From NCBI RefSeq assembly GCF_013407185.1, contig NZ_CP026995.1, positions 1,509,913 to 1,573,912 of the forward strand: a stretch of 64,000 nt of DNA, read 5' to 3'. Positions 42,331-50,918 of this stretch are shown piece after piece. The notes below the pieces were generated by a model. It saw only the letters and a list, made by a program, of their open reading frames with translations. It was not told where the DNA came from and did not search any database. A program made the translations under genes and the position numbers. This stretch comes from Nitrosopumilus ureiphilus. Lineage in GTDB: Archaea > Thermoproteota > Nitrososphaeria > Nitrososphaerales > Nitrosopumilaceae. Within the stretch, counting starts at the first letter, position 1; each line of letters begins with the position of its first letter.

Positions 42331-42894
42331 ATGGCTCAGATGCCCGCATTAATCCCAAAAGAAGTTGAGATTCAGAGACTAAAGAAACTTTGGCTCATCA
42401 TTATTGCTATGGGATCCACTGCAGCATCAGTCGAAGTAGACAACTTCGTTGATGGTTCTCTACATCAGACTTCTATCAGAGATAGTGCTTTCACACCAGC
42501 ACACTGGTGGTTGTATTCCCACTTCATCACATTACCACTTGGATGGGGAGCAGCAGCAATCTATGATAGAAAAGTTCCAGTTCTTAGAGGCCCAAATAAT
42601 TCAATGAACACTGGATTGAAGATGACCATTCTTGGTTACCTTGCAACTATGTTTACAATTGGGGTCAATGAGATGTGGCACTTCTGGTTTGTAGAAGAAA
42701 TATTTGCGGTTCCAAACCACTGGATGTTTAACATGGGCGTAGTAGTTGCATTTATTGGTGCACTTGCATACGTAGTCAGAGTATATGCTAGACTCGTAGA
42801 ATTAGGTGCAGAAACTCCAGGAGAGAACCCATATGTTGCAGAGATGTACAAGATGGCCTTAGAAGGCAAATTGTACAGCAGATCAATTCCATAG
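42331..42894 (+). CDS. amoC: Ammonia monooxygenase subunit C
   Basis: 187 residues, membrane protein with several helices (LWLIIIAMGSTAASV, WWLYSHFITLPLGWGAAAI, MTILGYLATMFTIGV, VVVAFIGALAYVVRVYARLVE). Together with AmoA and AmoB it oxidises ammonia to hydroxylamine; the conserved acidic/His positions (VDNFVDGS, HWWLYSH, NEMWHFWFVEE, PNHW) that form the membrane copper site are present. The sequence is the typical marine archaeal form. TATA TTTATAAAT lies at ~42237. A hairpin terminator follows. No amoA, amoX or amoB is next to it. Confidence 0.97.
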   Translation: MAQMPALIPKEVEIQRLKKLWLIIIAMGSTAASVEVDNFVDGSLHQTSIRDSAFTPAHWWLYSHFITLPLGWGAAAIYDRKVPVLRGPNNSMNTGLKMTILGYLATMFTIGVNEMWHFWFVEEIFAVPNHWMFNMGVVVAFIGALAYVVRVYARLVELGAETPGENPYVAEMYKMALEGKLYSRSIP

Positions 42895-42900
42895 ACAAAT

Positions 42901-42920
42901 TGTGCAAAAGCACATTTTTT
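42901..42920 (+). terminator. Hairpin and T-run after amoC
   Basis: TGTGC-AAAA-GCACA followed by TTTTT, 6 bases after the amoC stop; looks like an intrinsic terminator. Confidence 0.7.
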
Positions 42921-43124
42921 CTATTTTTTAAAAATCAAATTTCGTTTACTTGATTTCATATGTGACTTATTTTCATCAGTGGTATTACACCATAATTTTA
43001 TTAGATTAAATATTCTCAAAGATGGTGGAAGCTGGTTCACACCATAAAAATGATGATAGTTTTCAACAAATTTAGTGGATTGTCTACCGACCAACAAGCC
43101 TGACTTCAAAGGAATGGCAATCAC
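42921..43124 (-). pseudogene. Possible fragment of a lost gene
   Basis: An open stretch reads ..LKEAGVIAIPLKSGLLVGRQ.. and continues to LRIFNLIKLW. It looks protein-like (hydrophobic alternation, common residues) but has no start, and I recognise no family. Downstream of the amoC terminator on the opposite strand. Confidence 0.25.
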
Positions 43125-43251
43125 ACCGGCTTCCTTTAGTTAAGTGTTCAAATTAATACATAAAAATAAAACATTGATTGACATTCTCTGAAACTCACTC
43201 ATTCTTTTAGACATAGGAACTCTTTTTTCTAACTTTGTGTTTATACTAATC

Positions 43252-43809
43252 GTGTTTGACAAATTCAAAAAGCACAATAAAGAGACAGATGAGATACCTG
43301 AAAATGAAAACGAAGAAGAGATTAAAGACTCTAAAAAATATGAGATCACTGAAAACAAAACAGAAACAGATATTGATGAACAGTTTACTGGATCAGGAGA
43401 ATTTGAACCATCTGAATCTGTAGACACTTTCTCATCATCTGGCACTTCAAGTGAAATTGGAATCGGCGAACTGATGGATAAACGTGCCAAACTCGAAGAG
43501 GCAATAGATTATGTCGGATTAATGATTAAAAATCTCAAAGACAAGAGAACTAATTTAGAAAAAGATATCGAAGAAGAATCAGTAGACATCAAAAATCTAA
43601 AAGAAAAACTCCAGAAAGTAAGTGAATACATAGACGAAGAAAACAGAGGAATCAAGGATCTTGCTAATAAGAGACAACAAGTAGAAAACGAGGCTGACGA
43701 AGTAGGCGCTCTAATCAATAGTTTTAGAAATAGATTATCCGGAATTGGTAGGATTATTGATGGTGAAGGAAATAAAATCAAACAAGTTAAGGAATCTAGA
43801 GAATCTTAG
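43252..43809 (+). CDS. Coiled-coil protein of unknown function
   Basis: 185 residues from GTG 43252 (MFDKFKKHNKETDEIPE). Residues ~1-75 are acidic and disordered; ~80-185 form an uninterrupted coiled coil (KRAKLEEAIDYVGLMIKNLKDKRTNLEKDIEEE...). Soluble; perhaps structural or a scaffold. Regularly spaced repeats of LxxKRxxLE-type heptads. GTG 43237 is an alternative start. Confidence 0.55.
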   Translation: MFDKFKKHNKETDEIPENENEEEIKDSKKYEITENKTETDIDEQFTGSGEFEPSESVDTFSSSGTSSEIGIGELMDKRAKLEEAIDYVGLMIKNLKDKRTNLEKDIEEESVDIKNLKEKLQKVSEYIDEENRGIKDLANKRQQVENEADEVGALINSFRNRLSGIGRIIDGEGNKIKQVKESRES

Positions 43810-44480
43810 AACCTAATTTTTTCAGAAAGTAGTTTGAATAGAAATTAATTAATTCACAATATAATTTAGAGTAATAAGAGAATCATGAAGAGCTCTAATC
43901 GTTTGCCCTATTCTTCATCAAGAATTGTCCAAGACAATCCCATTAGTTGTTCCCAAGATTCAGATGTGTAATCATTTGACATGACATACATTTACAAAAT
44001 TTACTTAAAATACTAATGAACAAATCGTTCATACAAATCATCAGTATTTCCTAAATATTAAAATGACATACTAGATTCAATTGGAACTCGCACCAAGTAC
44101 CTAATAGGTTTTGGTCTTAAGTTCCAATTTTAATTGTCTAATTTCAGTTCCTTCAAAGGGATTTACAGTTTTAGTTTGACACCCCAAAATAATCTATAAT
44201 TTTGGAATGATGTTGTGGATTAATCATACTCATTTTCCTATCCATGTATGCGATGTGATTCTGTTTCTCTAGTTCGTTTGAACAGTTAATTTTCAATCTA
44301 GACATATTGATTTCTGGATTTATGACATCCTAGGTTTTTTGGTCCCATGCGGTATTTTTTGTCATCATGATCGTCATTTCTCTTTTTGGTAGTTGTTTAG
44401 CTGCAAGTGCTTAAAACATTTGTCTTGCCAGACGAAACGGCGCGTATTTTCATCTGAGAGTTTAGAAAAGATTAGTTAAA
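43810..44480. other. Long intergenic region holding one structured element
   Basis: About 670 bases without a gene I can support. The only clear structure is the 51-nt hairpin element listed at 44063-44132. A short frame at 43884 (MKSSNRLPYSSS) is not convincing. Confidence 0.5.
44063..44132 (+). ncRNA. Candidate structured small RNA, copy 2
   Basis: Outer helix AATTGGAACT (44079-44088) / AGTTCCAATT (44120-44129), perfect 10 bp. Inner helix ACCAAG (44092-44097) / TTTGGT (44110-44115), then ACCT/AGGT around loop AAT. Upstream ATGAAC-AAATC-GTTCAT (44026-44042) and a TATA-like TTCATACAAATC match copy 1. Differences from copy 1 keep pairing (for example C-G versus U-G, G-U versus A-U). Confidence 0.5.
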
Positions 44481-44636
44481 ATGAACCAAATTCAAACAAA
44501 TACTATGAAGGCCAAATTCAACGGCAAATGCGTAGAGTGTGGAGAATCAATCAAAGTAGGCAAGGAAATATTGAAAAATTCTGAAGATAAATGGGTTCAC
44601 AAAGCATGTTCAGATTTGGAAGAAGAACTACCATAA
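44481..44636 (+). CDS. Small CxxC...HxxC zinc protein
   Basis: 51 residues: MNQIQTNTMKAKFNGKCVECGESIKVGKEILKNSEDKWVHKACSDLEEELP. The KCVECGESI...WVHKAC part is a compact zinc site like one half of a LIM or PARP-type finger. MKAKF (44505) is an alternative start. TATA-like AAAATT precedes; single gene. Confidence 0.65.
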   Translation: MNQIQTNTMKAKFNGKCVECGESIKVGKEILKNSEDKWVHKACSDLEEELP

Positions 44637-44694
44637 GTAACTAGAACAAATTAGTGAAAAAATTTTTAAATAACTTTGGAAAACATGCAATCAA

Positions 44695-45117
44695 ATGAAT
44701 TTAAAATCCAAAGTATTTTTGATGGCATCAATTCTGGCATCATTATCCATTGGGATAATTCCAGTAGAGGTTTCTGCACAAACCAATGAAATTACAGTTA
44801 CACCAATTAATGAGGAGGTTAGTTTGAAAAAAACAGTAACTACAATGAATGTACCTCAAGACAACAAGCTTCCTTGGGGTTTTGTAAAGGGTGCACCATC
44901 TGAATACGTTGAAAGATATCCTGTGATCATTCAGTTTTACAGTGGTGAAGATCCAGTTCACTTTGCACAAGTGGATGTAAAGGGGGATGGCTCATATGAA
45001 TACAAATTCAGAGTAAGAAATTTTGATCCAAACACAGGGGAATTTGTAAATATCTTTGAGGGAGACTATACAGTGAAAATCTTCAGAGTTATTCCAAATA
45101 CCAATGATTTGGTTTAA
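44695..45117 (+). CDS. Secreted protein with a beta-sandwich domain
   Basis: 140 residues: signal peptide MNLKSKVFLMASILASLSIGIIPVEVSAQ, then PVIIQFYSGEDPVHFAQVDVKGDGSYEYKFRVRNFDPNTGEF..FEGDYTVKIF. This VHFAQVxVxxDGSYEYxFRV..GxYTVxIF pattern is a small Ig-like domain found in many exported thaumarchaeal proteins; role unknown, extracellular. Confidence 0.65.
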   Translation: MNLKSKVFLMASILASLSIGIIPVEVSAQTNEITVTPINEEVSLKKTVTTMNVPQDNKLPWGFVKGAPSEYVERYPVIIQFYSGEDPVHFAQVDVKGDGSYEYKFRVRNFDPNTGEFVNIFEGDYTVKIFRVIPNTNDLV

Positions 45118-45177
45118 AATCAACAAGGCGTCCCAATTTCTCTTTGTTTTGCAAAAGCTGAAACATGCTACTCAAAT

Positions 45178-45682
45178 TCATCTAAAAGTTATTCTCTCAT
45201 AGTTTTCATCTATTAATTTTCCATCATTATCAAAAACTTCTTGAACTTTGGAGATTGGTAGTCGTGATTGAATTGCAGGTGCACCCATCTCTGCAGATAT
45301 TTGTCGCAGATGATTTCCTGCAAGAATTCCACCAAAAGGGCCTACAGAACATGAGACAATAGCTGAAGGCTTGAAGAAATATTCTTCTAAAAAACAATCC
45401 AATGTATTTTTTAATGCAGATGACACACTGTGATTATATTCAGGAGTAATCAGGGCATACCCATCTGCATCTTTGATAATTTTTTGAAGTTCTTGTAATT
45501 TTTCAGATAGAGAGTCCATTTCTTTGTACGTTTTATCAAGTAATGGAAGTTGCTAACTCCATAGGATCTGCCAAAAAAACTTGATGGCCTCTGTTTTGTA
45601 GTTTTTCAACTATCCATTTTGCAACTTTAATTCCATGTCTTTCAGATCTAACAGAGCCAGCAATAACTGCAATTTTTGCCAA
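45178..45682 (-). pseudogene. NAD(P)H-dependent FMN reductase, frameshifted
   Basis: The first frame from TTG 45682 gives AKIAVIAGSVRSERHGIKVAKWI (flavodoxin-like N-terminus, GSVR FMN phosphate loop) to ~45545, where it stops. The second frame from there gives LPLLDKTYKEMDSLSEKL..ALITPEYNHSVSSALKNTLD (PEYN FMN motif) to 45178. Together they form a normal ~168-residue enzyme of quinone/flavin reduction; a one-base change near GAGTTAGCAACTTCC separates them. True decay or sequencing error. Confidence 0.75.
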
Positions 45683-45786
45683 TAAGCACAGAGCAAGAAA
45701 ACAGAACAAAAGATTTTTTCAAAATACTCTACCCAAAATAAATTCACAGAATTCATATATTGAGTAGATAGTTGAAGAGACAGAAA

Positions 45787-46326
45787 ATGAGCAAGAACTT
45801 TTGGCACGACATAGAATCAGGAAATGACATTCCTGAAATTATTAATGTCATAGTTGAAATTCCAAAAGGTTCAATGAACAAATATGAATATGACAAAAAA
45901 CACAACATGATAAAATTAGACAGAGTTCTTTTCTCACCCTTTCACTATCCAGGTGATTATGGACTTGTACCGCAATCTCTATCTGATGATGGGGATCCTC
46001 TTGATGCACTTGTTTTAGTAACAAACTCAACATATCCGGGAATTCTAATTGAGGCAAGGCCAATAGGATTGCTTCAAATGAAAGATGATGGTAAATTAGA
46101 TGACAAAATAATTTGTGTTGCAACAAATGATCCTAGATATTTACACACTACGGATATTTCAGATATTGAAGACCACTACCGCTCAGAAATAGCCCATTTT
46201 TTCCAAGTGTACAAAGACTTGGAAGGAAAAAAAGTAGAAATATTGGGTTGGAAATCTGCCAAAGAAGCAAAAATTGTAATTGTTGAATCAATAAAGAGAT
46301 ACAAAGATACTTTGAAAAAATATTAA
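45787..46326 (+). CDS. ppa: Inorganic pyrophosphatase
   Basis: 179 residues from ATG 45787. Hydrolyses PPi with Mg. Family marks: EIPKGSMNKYEYDKK, FHYPGDYGLVPQSL and the metal Asp cluster DDGDPLDALVL, all of the soluble family I type. Followed 1 base later by the UBP zinc-finger gene, so probably co-transcribed. Confidence 0.97.
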   Translation: MSKNFWHDIESGNDIPEIINVIVEIPKGSMNKYEYDKKHNMIKLDRVLFSPFHYPGDYGLVPQSLSDDGDPLDALVLVTNSTYPGILIEARPIGLLQMKDDGKLDDKIICVATNDPRYLHTTDISDIEDHYRSEIAHFFQVYKDLEGKKVEILGWKSAKEAKIVIVESIKRYKDTLKKY

Positions 46327-46327
46327 C

Positions 46328-46582
46328 ATGTCAAAAAAATGCGAACATTTCTCTGAAGAGAAAGATGTTTCTCCAAAAACAAAAAGTTGTGAAGAATGTG
46401 AAAAGGAACACTTGCCAGTTGTTGCAATTAGAATGTGTTTGACATGTGGTCATGTTGGATGCTGTGATTCATCAATTGGAAAACATGCCACTAAACACTT
46501 TGAGGAAACTGGACACCCAGTTATGAAAGCAATTCCTAATGACATTTGGAAGTGGTGTTATATTCATGAAGAGTATTATTGA
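46328..46582 (+). CDS. UBP-type zinc-finger protein
   Basis: 84 residues. CEECEKEH...VAIRMCLTCGHVGCCDSSIGKHATKHFEETGHPVMKAI is the ZnF-UBP fold (Cys/His pattern with GHVGCCDSS.GKHA.KHF..TGHP). In eukaryotes it binds ubiquitin C-termini; archaeal single-domain forms are of unknown role. Directly after ppa. Confidence 0.85.
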   Translation: MSKKCEHFSEEKDVSPKTKSCEECEKEHLPVVAIRMCLTCGHVGCCDSSIGKHATKHFEETGHPVMKAIPNDIWKWCYIHEEYY

Positions 46583-46595
46583 TTTTTTAGTATGA

Positions 46596-46802
46596 TTAGT
46601 TCATTGTCCGTAGTTGTCTTTCAGTATCTCGAATAAAATCCTCATATTTCATAATCTGCGTAGTTATTCGAAATGCATTCATTTGGTCCTCGTTAGCTTT
46701 TGAGCCTAAGAGAGGCTTTCGAAGTGCCATCAGTCTCTGCTGTTCTTCTGTTGCCTTTAGAATATCATTTCTAAGATCTTCTCTTGTTGCCACATATCTC
46801 AT
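46596..46802 (-). CDS. Small helical protein of unknown function
   Basis: 68 residues, Arg/Gln-rich, helical (REDLRNDILKATEEQQRLMALRKPL..RITTQIMKYEDFIRDTERQLRTMN). Soluble, no known motif. Convergent with the UBP gene. Confidence 0.5.
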   Translation of the reverse strand: MRYVATREDLRNDILKATEEQQRLMALRKPLLGSKANEDQMNAFRITTQIMKYEDFIRDTERQLRTMN

Positions 46803-46870
46803 ACGTGAATTTGAGATTTAAGAATTTCAGCACATATTGATTTTTTAATAGTTACAAAAAGATATTTTTG

Positions 46871-48643
46871 ATGACGGAGCATCAACTTGGAAAATGGGAT
46901 CTATCAGAATTGGCAAAAGATCCAAAAAGTCCCGCATTTCAAAAACAGATTCAGGAATTAGAAAAACAGTCTAAAAAGTTTGAAAAAATAAAATCCAAAT
47001 TAGATCCCAAAATACCATCTGAGAAATTTATGAATATTTTACATCAGGTAGAAGAAATCTCTGAGAAGATGAGCATGATTGGAGGGTACGCATCTTTGTC
47101 ATATTCCTCAGACACACAATCAGATGAGGCAACATCACTTATGACAAAAATGTCAAAATTAGGTTCTGAGATATCAAACAAGATATTATTTTTTGATTTG
47201 TGGTGGAAAACACAAGTTGATGATAAAAATGCAAAAAGGCTTATGAAAAATGCCGGAGAGGTTACAGAATATCTCTCTCACAAGAGACTATTTGCAAAAT
47301 ATGCTCTCAGTGAACCCGAAGAGAGAATAATCAACACCCTAGATGTAACTGGAGTATCTGCACTTGTAAAACTCTATGACAAGATAACAAACGCGTACGA
47401 GTATAAAATGAAGATAGGAAATAAAACAAAAAAGATGACAAGAGAAGAACTTACAAATTATGTTCGAAGCACAAATTCAAAAGTTCGTGAAACTGCCTAC
47501 AAAACAATTCTTACAAAATATACTGAAAACAAGGGGGTAATTGGAGAAATATACCAAAATATTGTTCTCAATTGGAGAGATGAGGGTATCGAGATTAGAG
47601 GATACAAATCCCCAATATCTATGAGAAACATTGGAAACGATGTAGATGATAAAACTATAGAGTCTCTTCTTTCAGTGTGTAGAAAAAATTCCCCAGTATT
47701 TCAAAAATTCTTTATTCAAAAAGCAAAGATGCTGAAAATGAAAAAATTGAGAAGATATGATTTGTACGCACCAGCAGCAGCAAACATCAAAGAAAAAAAT
47801 TATTCATACAACAATTCTGTAAAACTAGTTTTTGAGTCTCTAGGAAAATTCAGTGAAACATTAGAAGAATTTGCAAGAAAAGTATTCAATGAGAATCACA
47901 TTGATTCATCAGTAAGACAAGGAAAAAGAGACGGAGCATTTTGCAGTACTCTTACTCCAAAAATCACACCATATGTTCTAGTAAACTTTACAGGAAAGTC
48001 AAGGGATGTCTTTACTTTAGCTCATGAATTAGGCCATGCAGTTCACAGTCAAGCTGCGCAAGACAGATCAATTCTTGTTCAAGATGCCCCATTGCCCCTA
48101 GCAGAGACTGCATCCACATTTTCAGAATTGCTCCTATATGATAATTTGTCAGACAAAATTTCAGATAACGAGAAAAAGATCATGTTGTCTGAAAAAATAG
48201 ATGATCTTTATGCAACAATTCTCAGACAATCATTTTTTACAATTTTTGAAGTAGATGCTCATGAGCAGATTGGAAAAGGAACTACTGTTGATGAAATTTC
48301 AAAGACATATCTGAAAAATCTCAAAGAGCAATTTGGAAATTCAGTGAATCTTTCAGAAGACTTTGCAATAGAGTGGAGTTGTATTCCACACTTTTATCAT
48401 ACACCGTTTTACTGCTATGCATATTCTTTTGGAAATTTACTTGCATTGTCTCTATTTCAAAGATACAAGAAGGAAGGAGAGGACTTTGTTCCATCATATA
48501 TTGAAATTCTTGCTGCAGGTGGTTCTAAGAAACCAGAGAAACTCCTCTTAGAGCATGGCTTTGATATAAGATCTCCAAAGTTTTGGCAAGAAGGATTTGA
48601 TTATGTTAGGGAACAAGTTAGAACATTATCATCATTAAATTAG
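46871..48643 (+). CDS. pepF: Oligoendopeptidase F-type M3 metallopeptidase
   Basis: 590 residues from ATG 46871. Zinc site HELGHAVH (~385-392), with the third ligand Glu in the ETASTFSELLLYD helix (~420), characteristic of M3B oligoendopeptidase F. Long helical N-terminal part (..LEKQSKKFEKIKSKLDPK) encloses the channel; ends CIPHFYHTPFYCYAYSFGNLLALSL as usual. Cytosolic peptide degradation. Single gene; GC-rich hairpin after its stop. Confidence 0.95.
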   Translation: MTEHQLGKWDLSELAKDPKSPAFQKQIQELEKQSKKFEKIKSKLDPKIPSEKFMNILHQVEEISEKMSMIGGYASLSYSSDTQSDEATSLMTKMSKLGSEISNKILFFDLWWKTQVDDKNAKRLMKNAGEVTEYLSHKRLFAKYALSEPEERIINTLDVTGVSALVKLYDKITNAYEYKMKIGNKTKKMTREELTNYVRSTNSKVRETAYKTILTKYTENKGVIGEIYQNIVLNWRDEGIEIRGYKSPISMRNIGNDVDDKTIESLLSVCRKNSPVFQKFFIQKAKMLKMKKLRRYDLYAPAAANIKEKNYSYNNSVKLVFESLGKFSETLEEFARKVFNENHIDSSVRQGKRDGAFCSTLTPKITPYVLVNFTGKSRDVFTLAHELGHAVHSQAAQDRSILVQDAPLPLAETASTFSELLLYDNLSDKISDNEKKIMLSEKIDDLYATILRQSFFTIFEVDAHEQIGKGTTVDEISKTYLKNLKEQFGNSVNLSEDFAIEWSCIPHFYHTPFYCYAYSFGNLLALSLFQRYKKEGEDFVPSYIEILAAGGSKKPEKLLLEHGFDIRSPKFWQEGFDYVREQVRTLSSLN

Positions 48644-48659
48644 ATTTTAAATTAATGGG

Positions 48660-48688
48660 GCCGGCAGTCCAACGCATGGACTGCCGGC
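48660..48688. other. Perfect 11-bp GC-rich hairpin
   Basis: GCCGGCAGTCC - AACGCAT - GGACTGCCGGC, 17 bases after the pepF stop. Followed by TTGTTCCCC, which can extend pairing with GGG in front. Unusually GC-rich for this genome. May terminate pepF and the convergent membrane gene, or be an attachment or transposon-end hairpin. Confidence 0.55.
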
Positions 48689-48762
48689 TTGTTCCCCGAA
48701 CGGTTTGAATTCGATGTCATCCTACAAAAAATGACAATCTGATTTAAATGTTTGAAGTTATT

Positions 48763-49329
48763 TTAGGCCCAATTTTTTGGTTTAATTTTCCTAATAGTGC
48801 CAGCAAGAATGCCAATAGTAAATCCTAATTGATAAAGAAAATACAAAAGAACTTCAAATGTACTAGGAGTAAGATCTGTGAATCTACTCAAACCAGTCAG
48901 TAGAAGTAAAAGAACGCTGGAAAATAAAACAAAAATTTTTGCCACTCCACTAAGATTTGTAAATTTCAAAAGAACAAATGTCATCACAGTAACAGAAATT
49001 GCCAAGATGGTAAGAAATCCAGTATTCATTCCAAAAATCAAAAATAGTGATGAAGCAATCTCACCAGTACTTGCTGCAGGTAAATTGAAGAGATCAATTT
49101 TTTCAGGAGATGCAAATCTAGGAACACTCAAAATGGCATTTGCTAAAAACAAAAAAAACAGTGTTACAGATACTGTCTTTAGATGGTTTTGAAGACGTGG
49201 GAATCGTACAAGAATAGAGCGTCCAAGAATTATTCCTTGAATAAGACCAATGCCAAAAACTGCCAATATTGCAATTAGTTGTGTTATAGGATCATTGAAT
49301 GTCTCAATAAGAAAAGGAATTAGTGCCAT
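48763..49329 (-). CDS. Polytopic membrane protein, unknown
   Basis: 188 residues with about six hydrophobic segments (ITQLIAILAVFGIGLIQGIIL, TVSVTLFFLFLANAIL, GFLTILAISVTVMTFVLL, IFVLFSSVLLLLLTGL, YQLGFTIGILAG). No catalytic residues or named domain. Monocistronic. Confidence 0.65.
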   Translation of the reverse strand: MALIPFLIETFNDPITQLIAILAVFGIGLIQGIILGRSILVRFPRLQNHLKTVSVTLFFLFLANAILSVPRFASPEKIDLFNLPAASTGEIASSLFLIFGMNTGFLTILAISVTVMTFVLLKFTNLSGVAKIFVLFSSVLLLLLTGLSRFTDLTPSTFEVLLYFLYQLGFTIGILAGTIRKIKPKNWA

Positions 49330-49387
49330 TACCAGTTAGATTATTGTAATAATGAGAATATTATCTAACGGATATACTATTTTCGTG

Positions 49388-49685
49388 AACTTACCAATGA
49401 CTAAAGTCAATTGGCTTCTTCCTGCTTCAACGACCGAGTTTCTGATCTCCACAGGCGTGCATTCCTACGGTTCCCGCAGTAGTATGTCTGAACACAATCC
49501 ATTTTCGGCTTTACGTAACAAATGGTGCATGTTCATATTATTGATACGACCGTATTTGCCTAACTCTAACATGTTATTAATTACACATGTATTGGATTTG
49601 AATATTTGATTGTGTTTTGTTTTGAGTTGTGGTGTGTTCGCTTTCCCAACCCTAAAGGGTGTGGGTTTTTCCGCACGCATCTGTA
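49388..49685 (-). mobile_element. IS605-derived non-autonomous element
   Basis: On the minus strand, the left end at ~49685-49640 has hairpin CCCACACCCTTTAGGGTTGGG; the right end at ~49414-49394 has GTCAATTGG/CCAATGAC around TTTA, the omega-RNA hairpin, then GTTCACG. Between them only the tail of tnpB (..GMHACGDQKLGR) can be guessed. Total ~300 bp, i.e. a MITE-like derivative. The plus-strand frames here are chance. Confidence 0.6.
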
Positions 49686-49760
49686 AAAATCATCTAATTA
49701 TGATGTTTTAGTGTGCAAAATAGGAGTAAATTTTATAATTTCCTTACTATTTGGAACACC

Positions 49761-50918
49761 ATGCAAAAATTAATTTTTTTATTTGTTTTAGTTGCATTAA
49801 TTGGAATTTCAGCAAATTATGCATATTCACAAGAAATGAGTCTTGCAACTTTTCAAGAATCAGCTCAAATAGTTGTAGACAATAGCATATCCCAAAATGT
49901 AACGGCGTCAATAACATTGCAAAGTACAAGTATTCAAGAGATTAAAATTCCAGCAGAATTAGAACAAGAAATAAGAGAAGATAAGAGAATAAAGGCAATA
50001 ATTTTGACTAATCAAGATCAATGCGTTCTAGGAGTAGTAGATCAATCATGCATTATGATAAATGTTGCAAGAAATCCAGAAGATAAAGGAATCATAGCAA
50101 TTCAAGGATCTACAAAAGAGATTGCGCAATTATACATAGAGGATATTAATCGAGTATTTGATACAGATGCAAAATTTCATTCAATTTTCATTCATACTGA
50201 TGATGAATCAAATAGAGCATTTGAAACTTCAGGAATTATTTCTGGAAAGGGCATGATTTCAGCAGTATACACTATGACTCAAGAAGATACCAATTCAATG
50301 TATGAAAAAATTTCAGCAATTTTAATTCCAAAAGTAATTAGAGATTCAGGAGGATTTTATGAGGCTGCAAAGAATCTATCATCTCACGAAAATGCAAAGA
50401 TGACATTTTCTTTAATTCCACTTGAATCAAAATCACTTTTGCAGTTAAGATTATCAGTAAATTATCCAAATACGGCATCAAAGATTTCGGAAATTAGCCC
50501 ACTAGAATTTCTAAAAGTAGAGAACCTAAATAGATCAGACTATTTTTCATCTGGGTTTTATCCTCTAAATTCCATAATTCAGGTAGTAGTTTTATCTCCT
50601 GAAAATACCAAAGTTTCAGATGTTAGAGGAAACATCATCCCAACACAAATAATTGATAATGAAAATATTCCAACAGACATTACAGAGAAAGGATGGGTTT
50701 TTGATCCACAAGAAGGACAAAGGATTCAAGGAAAATATATTTTTGGCAAAGATACAACAGTTAACAAAAAAGAATTAGAGTTTTCACTTGGCGGCAAACA
50801 ATTACAAACCAAGGAACCAGAAAAAACAGAATTCGATGAATCAATCATTGTTGTAATCATCATCGCCAGTGTTGCAATTGCTGCTGCAATGTTCTATCTT
50901 AAAGGCTATAGAAAATAA
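49761..50918 (+). CDS. Secreted, C-terminally anchored protein
   Basis: 385 residues from ATG 49761: signal peptide MQKLIFLFVLVALIGISANYAYS, a large mixed alpha/beta outside part, and a C-terminal membrane helix (IIVVIIIASVAIAAAMFYL) with a Lys/Arg stop-transfer. A QCVLGVVDQSCIMI pair of Cys and repeated KIS/NLS segments; the family is common in thaumarchaea but unnamed. Tail-to-tail with pdaD. Confidence 0.65.
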   Translation: MQKLIFLFVLVALIGISANYAYSQEMSLATFQESAQIVVDNSISQNVTASITLQSTSIQEIKIPAELEQEIREDKRIKAIILTNQDQCVLGVVDQSCIMINVARNPEDKGIIAIQGSTKEIAQLYIEDINRVFDTDAKFHSIFIHTDDESNRAFETSGIISGKGMISAVYTMTQEDTNSMYEKISAILIPKVIRDSGGFYEAAKNLSSHENAKMTFSLIPLESKSLLQLRLSVNYPNTASKISEISPLEFLKVENLNRSDYFSSGFYPLNSIIQVVVLSPENTKVSDVRGNIIPTQIIDNENIPTDITEKGWVFDPQEGQRIQGKYIFGKDTTVNKKELEFSLGGKQLQTKEPEKTEFDESIIVVIIIASVAIAAAMFYLKGYRK

